Source: Brevirhabdus sp.
Lineage (GTDB): Bacteria > Pseudomonadota > Alphaproteobacteria > Rhodobacterales > Rhodobacteraceae
Assembly: GCA_024637315.1 (NCBI GenBank)
Contig: JAGXFH010000054.1
Location: forward strand, 1 to 40,006
DNA: 40,006 nucleotides
Direction of reading: 5' to 3'
In this document: piece by piece, positions 33,961 to 40,006 of the stretch
How positions within the stretch are numbered: the first letter of the stretch is position 1
Layout of the letters: the number at the start of each line of letters is the position of its first letter
Notes under the pieces: generated by a model
The model's input: the letters and a program-made list of their open reading frames with translations, nothing else
Told to the model about the DNA's origin: nothing
Database searches by the model: none
Translations under genes and position numbers: made by a program

Positions 33961-34545
33961 TCAGTAGTCTTGCTTTGCCGGGGTGACCCCACGAACGCCT
34001 CCTCTTGCATGTCCCACGTCACCCATCTTCCTTGGCATCAGGTGAACTTGGCAATGAAACACTGTTTGTCCTGTAGCCGAACCTGAGTTCACGCCCATAT
34101 TGAGCCCATCTATACTCGGGTCCTCTTTGAGCAGATTTGATCGTGTCTGCTGCATGAGCAACTGGATCGCGTTGTGCTCCGGCTGGAACAGCTCGAAATA
34201 ATCCGCCACGTGACGCTTCGGGATGATCAACGAATGGCCCTCGGTCACTGGGAATCCATCCCGGATCACCAGCGCCTGCTCGTTCTTTGCCACGATCCTA
34301 TCGGCCGGAAGCTCGCAGAAAATACAGCCTTTTTCTCGTCGCTCATAGAGCTTGCTCATCCCACGAAAGTCGGTGTCATCGCGATCGCGCTTCATCACAT
34401 TGGTTAGCAGTCCGGTGTCCCATGCAACGATATTAGTTATGAAGGGATTATCTTGTGTCCGAGACGTGACAATTCCCCTCGTGTCTGACGTCAGCACCTG
34501 TGGGACAGATTTGAGGATTTGAACACCGGAGAGGTTCTGGTTCAT
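33961..34545 (-). CDS. HIT family protein with altered histidine triad
   Basis: The 194-residue frame contains a HIT domain (GCIFCELPADRIVAKNEQAL, then GHSLIIPKRHVADYFEL). The triad region reads QTVFHCQVHLMPR: the middle His of HxHxHxx, the nucleophile in HIT hydrolases, is Gln. HIT proteins hydrolyse nucleotide phosphoramidates or transfer nucleotides; this one may be inactive or altered. The domain ends with RGGVRGVTPAKQ, typical of a bacterial branch. The 60-odd residue N-terminal part looks unusual and may derive from insertion sequence DNA. Methionines at 34395 or 34359 are alternative starts. Confidence 0.78.
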   Translation of the reverse strand: MNQNLSGVQILKSVPQVLTSDTRGIVTSRTQDNPFITNIVAWDTGLLTNVMKRDRDDTDFRGMSKLYERREKGCIFCELPADRIVAKNEQALVIRDGFPVTEGHSLIIPKRHVADYFELFQPEHNAIQLLMQQTRSNLLKEDPSIDGLNMGVNSGSATGQTVFHCQVHLMPRKMGDVGHARGGVRGVTPAKQDY

Positions 34546-34566
34546 CGTAGCTTTTAAGGAGCGAAG

Positions 34567-35064
34567 ATGAACAAGAAGCCCGGAACATCGAAGGACGCGG
34601 CTGACAAGCTGGTCAAGACCATCCGCCGCAAGACCCGCCAGACGTATTCGGCGGAAGAGAAGATCCGCATTGTCTTGGCCGGTTTGCGTGGCAAGGGGGG
34701 CAAGGACCGGGACGTGATGCTGTCACCATCTCTGTTGGAGTTGCTGCGGGCCTATTGGCGTGAAGCACGTCCGCAAGGTTGGTTATTCCCGGGTCAAAGC
34801 CGGGTTGAGCCGATGTCGCCCCGTTCGTTGAACAGGGCGTTCAACTCTGCCAAAGGCATGGTGGGGATCAAAAAGCCCGCAACGCTGCATTCGCTCCGGC
34901 ACAGCTTTGCCACGCACCTTCTGGAGGCCGATACGGATGTCCGCGTGATCCAGGTTTTACTCGGCCACGCCAAGCTGACCACGACGGCGCGATACACCCA
35001 TGTTGCCACCAAGACGCTGCGCAACGTCGCCAGCCCATTCGAGCATATCCGGGATGTGACCTGA
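34567..35064 (+). pseudogene. In-frame fusion of IS3 OrfA start and IS91-associated integrase end
   Basis: The 165-residue frame joins two unrelated genes. Residues 1-42 are the start of an IS3-type OrfA ([20 protein letters not shown], then RIVLAGLRG). From residue about 43 the rest is the C-terminal half of a tyrosine recombinase of the IS91-associated kind ([19 protein letters not shown], then [14 protein letters not shown] and [16 protein letters not shown]). The nucleophile Tyr and H-x-x-R region remain, but the N-terminal half with the first catalytic Arg is missing. It cannot work as either parent. The IS91 transposase follows 13 bases later. Confidence 0.88.
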
Positions 35065-36500
35065 CGGATCGGTCGGCGTGCCGCGGCACGCGCTGGAAGT
35101 TGCAGATATCTTTCGTGCGCAAGGTCCAGCCTACCGGCGGGCCAATGCAGGGCATCTGAGCCTCTCGCAGCTCAAGGTGATGTCCGCCGTCGAAGCCTGT
35201 CGGACCGACGCGCTCGGCGGGCATGTGGCGGCTTGCACCAAGTGCAACCATCAGCACGTCGCCTACAACAGCTGCAAGAACCGGCACTGCCCGAAGTGCC
35301 AAGGCCCGGCAGCAAGGGATTGGATGGCGGCGCGGGCCGAGGACCTGTTGCCCGTGGAGTATTTCCATCTGGTCTTCACGCTGCCAACTGAGATCGCCCA
35401 CATCGCCTATTGGAACAAGCGAGCGGTCTACGGGCTGCTGTTCAAAGCATCAGCCGAGACGGTGACGACCATCGCCGCCGATCCCAAGCGCATGGGTGCT
35501 CGTGTCGGTATAACCAGCGTGTTGCACACCTGGGGATCAGCGATGACGCATCATCCGCACATTCACATGATCGTGCCTGGCGGCGGGCTTTCACCTGACG
35601 GCAGCCGATGGGTCGCCTGCAAACCGGGCTTCTTCCTTCATGTGCGGGTGATGTCGCGTCTGTTCCGTCGGCTGTTCATCGAAGAGTTGATCGCACTGCA
35701 CCGGGCGGGGGACCTCGCCTTATTCGGCAATCTGACAGGGTTGGACGACGTCAGCGCCTTCGCCGCCTGGCTTGCGCCGTTCCGCCAATCCGAATGGGTG
35801 GTGTACGCCAAACCGCCCTTCGGCGGGCCTGAAGCCGTGCTGGCATATCTAAGCCGCTATACACATCGAATCGCGATTTCAAACAGCCGCCTTATCAGCG
35901 CTGATGTCCAAACCGTGGCGTTTCGATGGAAAGACTACAGGGTCAAGTCCGGGGATCGTATGAAGATCATGCGGCTGAACACGGGCGAGTTCATCCGCCG
36001 GTTCCTGATCCATGTCCTGCCCGACGGCTTTCACCGCATCCGCCATTACGGCCTGTTGGCCAGCGCCACCCGTAAATCCAACATTGCGAAGATCCGTACT
36101 CTGCTTGGCGCGGAACCAGCAGCGCGGGAAGACGCATCCACCACCGATGTCATCCCGCTTACCCTGCGCGAACCTTGCCCCGACTGCGGCAGTGCGATGC
36201 GCATCATCGAGACATTCCGGCGTGGCGAGGTTCCACGATCTCGCGCCCCACCAAGGAACCAGGCTGCATGACAGAGAGCCTGTTCATCCTATCCACCCCA
36301 GACCGGTTGCTTCAACAACACCAGCCAAGCCGCCTTGTCCGCAGTGCCCCGATACGCCGCACGAATGGCACAAAAGGCCATCTATCCGGACTAAATCTAG
36401 GTCAAATCCTCTGGCGAAACTTGGAGACGGCTGACTCAAACCGACGAACTGGCGTATCCGTGACGGTCAACGACAAAGCCAGCCGCGCTCTTTCCCCATA
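34690..36500 (+). mobile_element. IS91-type element with truncated left part
   Basis: The region holds the end of a phage-type integrase and a complete IS91 transposase, the standard two-gene set of this IS91 branch. The left part is cut by the IS3 junction near 34695. The right end is not fixed; the tail after the transposase stop is noncoding. IS91 moves by rolling-circle replication without inverted repeats or target duplication, so borders are approximate. Confidence 0.7.
35078..36271 (+). CDS. IS91 family transposase
   Basis: The 397-residue product is a rolling-circle (HUH/Y) transposase. It has the N-terminal zinc-binding region (CTKCNHQHVAYNSCKNRHC, then PKCQ), the HUH motif in HHPHIHMIVPGGG and the tyrosine region YLSRYTHRIAISNSR. 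A C-terminal PCPDCGSAMRI zinc motif follows. The length is complete and no frameshift is seen. The start is GTG, 13 bases after the fused ORF. It would nick and transfer one strand at its ends. Confidence 0.95.
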   Translation: MPRHALEVADIFRAQGPAYRRANAGHLSLSQLKVMSAVEACRTDALGGHVAACTKCNHQHVAYNSCKNRHCPKCQGPAARDWMAARAEDLLPVEYFHLVFTLPTEIAHIAYWNKRAVYGLLFKASAETVTTIAADPKRMGARVGITSVLHTWGSAMTHHPHIHMIVPGGGLSPDGSRWVACKPGFFLHVRVMSRLFRRLFIEELIALHRAGDLALFGNLTGLDDVSAFAAWLAPFRQSEWVVYAKPPFGGPEAVLAYLSRYTHRIAISNSRLISADVQTVAFRWKDYRVKSGDRMKIMRLNTGEFIRRFLIHVLPDGFHRIRHYGLLASATRKSNIAKIRTLLGAEPAAREDASTTDVIPLTLREPCPDCGSAMRIIETFRRGEVPRSRAPPRNQAA

Positions 36501-36930
36501 GACGGCACCCAGACCCCGCGGCTTCCTCCCTGAGAGGTTTGTCAACACGGGCCACAGTCAGCCCAAGCCCAAAACGCGAGCAATGGCCCGCGTCGAAAAA
36601 CCTTCGTCGGAGCGGTCATGCGGTCGCGCAGCATCAGCAGCGTGATCGCCGTGTATTCAACGTCGGTCACGGCCCAAAGCCGACGCTGCCGCCGTCACCC
36701 AGCGCTGCAGCGCAGCTTTCGCATTGCTGCTATTCGAGCGCCGTGCAGCATTTCCTTGGGTTCAATGACGGCAGCGGGACAAAATGAGCTTTCGCTGCGG
36801 CTGCGCGAATGACTGCTTCGGGGAGTGGGTCAAAAACGGTCGATTTTGTCCGTGACAAAAACGGATGAGTTTTGGCCGATTGGCATCTTGTTGCAATTTC
36901 CGATCCGAGTACGAATTGCAGCAATGAGAA
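36272..36930. other. Noncoding region right of the IS91 transposase
   Basis: I see no credible gene. The first part, up to about 36500, is probably the IS91 right end. Then follow short frames without motifs and a pair of CAAAAACGG repeats at 36831 and 36856. A minus-strand stretch near 36600-36670 has gene-like codon use and may be the rest of an unrecognised gene. Confidence 0.45.
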
Positions 36931-38260
36931 CTATTCAGACGAAGCCTTAGGAAAAACGCCGGGAGCCTCGAACACCGCTTCGCCGTCAACCAAAGTCAAC
37001 AGGCTGACTGTGCCGGGCAGCGCCTGCGGCGGCACGGTCAGTACGTTCTGCGAAAGGATCGCAAGGTCGGCAGCAAGACCCGGCGCGACACGGCCCCTGA
37101 CCTCCTCCTGCCGATCAGCGTATGCACCCCCGGCAGTGTAGGCGGCTAGAGCCTGGTTCGGGTCCAACGCCTCCCCCGGAAGCGCCGTGTAAGTGACGGC
37201 GAGCATCATGTTCGGGAATGGGTTCTGCAAATCCGGCGGGCCATCCGATCCGAGCGCCAGCGGCAGACCGCCGGATACCAGGCTGCCCAGCAGAGATGGC
37301 CGATCAAAGAGCGAAGGCGGAGCACCCGGAGCAGCTGGGGGCGGCAGGTGTGTCGGGTTCTGAGTTACCACAACGCCTAGCCTCACTGCCCAAGCCAGAG
37401 TGTCCTCGCGGATGCCGTCGCCATGTTCGATACGCACGCGCTTCTTCTGCCACGTCTCGGGCGGTGCGAGCGCCTCCATTGCCGCAAAAAGGCGGTCGTC
37501 TCGGCATCGCCGACTACATGCCGGGCGAGCTGTGTGGGGCTGTTCAGGGCCGTCTGGAGCACTTCCTGGAGTTGGGAGTCGGTGAGGTTGGAGCGCCCAC
37601 GCCAATCGGGACGGCTGAGGTAGGCCTCGCGCTGCAGGGCGTTCTGCTCGACGCCGGTGCCATCCAGCAGCCATTTTGGGCCCTCGACGCGCACATGCTC
37701 TGGCGCGACGCCCTCCTGCATCTCAGCCCAAGCGTCACTAGTCTGCGAAACTGGTCCGGCCCAAGAGTAGACTGTCCATTTGAGCCCTGCATTCGCCTGC
37801 GCCAGAGCGTCCAGTGTAACGTCAAGCGGAATGCCACTGTTCATCAGATTGACGCTGGTCACGCCCCATTAGGCATCGCGCGCCGCAATATCACGGATCT
37901 CGCCGGACAGCATTGCAGGATCAATTGTCAGTATCTGGTCCCAGCCGATCTCTTCGGCGGATTCGTAGGCGCGTCCATCAAGCCGTCCATCGTCGTCGCG
38001 CCCCCACCAGCCGCCGACGGGGTCGGGCACGCCCTCGGTGATTCCAAGTCGCTCGAGCGCTGCACTGTTGAGGATCGTTGTATGACCCCAGAAGCCGAGC
38101 AGAACAACGGGCCGGGCCGAGGAGACGGCGTCGAGTGCGTCTCGCCAGTTGCGACGGTCTCTCGCCACCAGCGGCCCAATGAACGCGGTGATCCAGTCGC
38201 CCTGCATCGCTGCTTTCTGTGCGACTGCTGAAAGCGCCTGGTCGCCTGTCGGCCCCCGGA
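36931..38260 (-). pseudogene. Decayed YtcJ-type amidohydrolase
   Basis: Three minus-strand pieces together give most of a YtcJ-like amidohydrolase, usually about 550 residues. The first (38207 to 37869, open frame perhaps beginning before it) includes PVVLLGFWGHTTILNSAALE and stops at a TAA. The same frame resumes in TSVNLMNSGIPLDVTLDALA. A one-base shift in a run of five T, near 37490, then moves the reading to the third frame with KKRVRIEHGDGI and TQNPTHLPP. The first 100 or so residues, including the HxH start, are missing. Two lesions and a missing start make it inactive. Confidence 0.85.
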
Positions 38261-38484
38261 AAGGGCATTCCCGGCATGGGCAAAGGCGCGGAAGGCAGGT
38301 TACGGGAGAGGTGGACGTGCCCCTGGTGAGTTCACATTTGCTTTCGCAGCCAAGCGGTCGTCCAGATAAGCTGTGCCTCCGAACTCACATAGGCGCAGCT
38401 GTCGGGCACTTCCGCAGCTCAGTGCTGGCGTGTCAGGAGGAAGCTATCTATGTACCGGCCATGTCGCAGATATAGGGGCCATGC

Positions 38485-39450
38485 ATGAGTACCAATTCGG
38501 GTCGTGAGACGGGGCGCGACACCCTCCTGACTCACGGCGTCCTCAGTGAACATCCCGAGGACCTGTTGCATGGGACTGGGTGGCACGCTTTGCGGGCAGT
38601 GCTGCGCGAAGCGACATTGAGGCTCTGGAGCGACGACGCATTTGGCCTCGCCGGGAATGTGGCGTTTCGCACATTGTTGGCGATCTTCCCTTTTCTGATC
38701 TTTACGAGTTCGCTGACCGCTTTTATCGGCGATCGATCCATGGCCGACGACCTCATCACGTTTCTGATCGCGATCTTCCCTCCGGCACTGGTCGAGCCGA
38801 TCGTTTCGGAGGTGAAACATGTCATGACCGTACAACGCGGTGGGGTACTCAGCATCGGCATTCTGCTGACGATCTGGTTCGCCGTTGGAGGCGTGGATGG
38901 CGTTCGTGTCGGGCTCAACCGGGCCTACGGAATCCGCGAGACCCGCTCCACGATCATGCTCTACCTGCTGCAAACCGCCATGGTCATCCTTGCCGGCATG
39001 GTTCTTGCCCTGATCGGCTACTTGCTGGTCCTGGCGCCGCGGGCGGGCTCATGGTTGCACACGCGCATTCCGGAATTCGACCCGGCGTCTGTTACGGTCG
39101 GACTGATCCGGTACCCGACTGTGGCCGTCATCCTCGCCGCAGCGCTGTTCGCGGCTCATGTGTTTCTCCCGGCCCGACGCACACGGTTTCCGGGTATCTG
39201 GCCGGGCGTGATCTTCACCGTGGCCGCGTGGATAGTTCTCGCGGCGACCTTCTCGTTCTACTTGCGAAACTTCGGGAATTACGCAAGCTACTACGCCGGC
39301 CTAGCCGGCATCATAGCAGCCATCTACTTCATGTATCTCGCAGCTTTGGTCCTGATCTTAGGGGGCGAACTGAATCGGGCGATCAAAATTCGTCACCTCG
39401 CACGCGCTCTGAGCGAAGCAGACAGACGGAAAACCCGACCCCCTTTGTGA
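38485..39450 (+). CDS. YihY/BrkB family inner membrane protein
   Basis: The 321-residue product has six predicted membrane segments and the YihY/virulence factor BrkB layout. The first helix reads AFRTLLAIFPFLIFTSSLTA. The middle contains ILLTIWFAVGGVDGVRVGLN, and the last part reads SYYAGLAGIIAAIYFMYLAA with LILGGELNRAI. The role of the family is uncertain; it was long mislabelled as RNase BN. The N-terminal 40 residues are polar and cytoplasmic. The start could also be the ATG at 38481 in another frame, but 38485 fits. It stands alone. Confidence 0.9.
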   Translation: MSTNSGRETGRDTLLTHGVLSEHPEDLLHGTGWHALRAVLREATLRLWSDDAFGLAGNVAFRTLLAIFPFLIFTSSLTAFIGDRSMADDLITFLIAIFPPALVEPIVSEVKHVMTVQRGGVLSIGILLTIWFAVGGVDGVRVGLNRAYGIRETRSTIMLYLLQTAMVILAGMVLALIGYLLVLAPRAGSWLHTRIPEFDPASVTVGLIRYPTVAVILAAALFAAHVFLPARRTRFPGIWPGVIFTVAAWIVLAATFSFYLRNFGNYASYYAGLAGIIAAIYFMYLAALVLILGGELNRAIKIRHLARALSEADRRKTRPPL

Positions 39451-39675
39451 GTAGCCTTGTGCCGCTCGATGACGTGTTACGTTTCGTGGCTTCTGATCAA
39501 TCTGGTCGTGGGTGATTGGGATGCAGATGAAGACCCCTCGGGGGCACTGCCTGTTTTCTTCGTCTCAAAGCCCCGCTTCAAGTTGTTGGTAAGCGGCGGA
39601 AATCAGGTTCGACTGTGACTCTGGCGGCAGAGGTGCGATTGACGCGCGGACGCTGCACGCCACCCGGCCGTTTGC

Positions 39676-40006
39676 TTATTGCGCCGGGGTGGATGCCTCG
39701 GATGGCAGCTCGAGTGGCGCGGGGTCAATCGCGCGCCCGCTCAGGAAGTTGCCGAATGTGGCGAGAGCGGGCACGTGATCGCAGATCACCTTTATCAGTG
39801 CCAGGATCGGCACCGCCATCAGCGCCCCCGGAATGCCCCAAAGCCAGGTCCAGAAGATCACCGTCAAAAACACCGCGACCGCATTCAACTGCAACCTTGC
39901 GCCCAGCAGCATCGGCGTGAGGAACTGTCCCTCGAGGGCGCTGAGTAACTGATAAGCGATGGGCGCCAGCATGGCATAGTAAAAGCTGTCGAAATGAACG
40001 ATTGCA
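39676..40006 (-). CDS. AI-2E family transporter, C-terminal part (runs off the edge)
   Basis: The minus-strand frame runs from the right edge (40006) to a TAA at 39676. The readable 109 residues match the end of AI-2E (PerM/TqsA-type) permeases. Features are AMLAPIAYQLLSALEGQFLT, LLGARLQLNAVAVFLTVIFW and GIPGALMAVPILALIKVICD, which cover the last membrane helices. The N-terminal two thirds lie outside. Family members export autoinducer-2 or act as antiporters; which applies is unclear. Confidence 0.9.
   Translation of the reverse strand, partial: AIVHFDSFYYAMLAPIAYQLLSALEGQFLTPMLLGARLQLNAVAVFLTVIFWTWLWGIPGALMAVPILALIKVICDHVPALATFGNFLSGRAIDPAPLELPSEASTPAQ

Noticed and set aside
7683-40006. 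Direct repeat of the tRNA-Phe 3' end as a second att site
   Set aside because: No second copy was found by eye; a computed search for GGTTCGATTCCGCC would decide.
1-40006. CRISPR array
   Set aside because: No regularly spaced repeats of 24-40 bases with unique spacers and no cas genes were seen.

Overview
The window looks like the chromosome of a Rhodobacterales (Roseobacter/Paracoccaceae-type) alphaproteobacterium. The left 7.7 kb has an order I associate with that group: murA, a DUF2948 gene, hisD, UPF0262, a low-molecular-weight phosphatase-like gene, infA, maf, a short RNase E/G, yacG and tRNA-Phe. GC content is high, genes are packed with TGATG and ATGA junctions, and TRAP transporters are prominent. 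This assignment is inference from gene content and order; no database was searched.

Layout. (1) 86-7757: tRNA-Thr, the housekeeping block and tRNA-Phe. (2) 7758-9536: a tRNA-linked junction with phased short repeats, a truncated P4-type integrase, a YbjQ-like gene and about 600 bp without a credible gene. (3) 9537-14121 (minus): a four-gene operon encoding a ThDP-dependent decarboxylase/synthase-like enzyme, a TauE/SafE permease, a nitroreductase and an OsmC-like protein. (4) 14284-22742 (plus): a seven-gene run encoding a TAXI-type TRAP receptor, a fused TRAP permease, an IclR regulator, an ACMSD-type amidohydrolase, an aldehyde dehydrogenase, an FAD aromatic hydroxylase and an SDR. (5) 22879-27963 (plus): a GntR/FCD regulator, a LigM/DesA-like tetrahydrofolate-dependent O-demethylase and a DctP-Q-M TRAP transporter. 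(6) 27996-31497 (minus): a PIG-L protein resembling GalB, a two-domain extradiol dioxygenase, a LigK/GalC-like aldolase and a PrpF/GalD-like tautomerase. (7) 31658-33741 (plus, divergent): a 6PGDH-like dehydrogenase and a LysR regulator with two helix-turn-helix domains. (8) 33961-38260: a HIT protein, a fused IS3/IS91 remnant, an IS91 transposase and a decayed amidohydrolase. (9) 38485 to the right edge: a YihY/BrkB membrane protein and the C-terminal part of an AI-2E-family permease.

Regions 3-7 together look like an island for uptake and degradation of a methoxylated, carboxylated aromatic, plausibly lignin-derived. The proposed flow is TRAP uptake, aldehyde oxidation or hydroxylation, O-demethylation onto tetrahydrofolate, extradiol ring cleavage, then hydration, tautomerisation and aldol cleavage of a 4-oxalomesaconate-type intermediate to pyruvate and oxaloacetate. 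The unusual point is that a lower pathway of the gallate type is interleaved with a type I (VOC-fold) extradiol dioxygenase instead of the LigAB/GalA-type ring-cleaving enzyme. Four regulator families and several inverted repeats at the divergent promoters suggest separately controlled modules. The substrate is not determined by the sequence.
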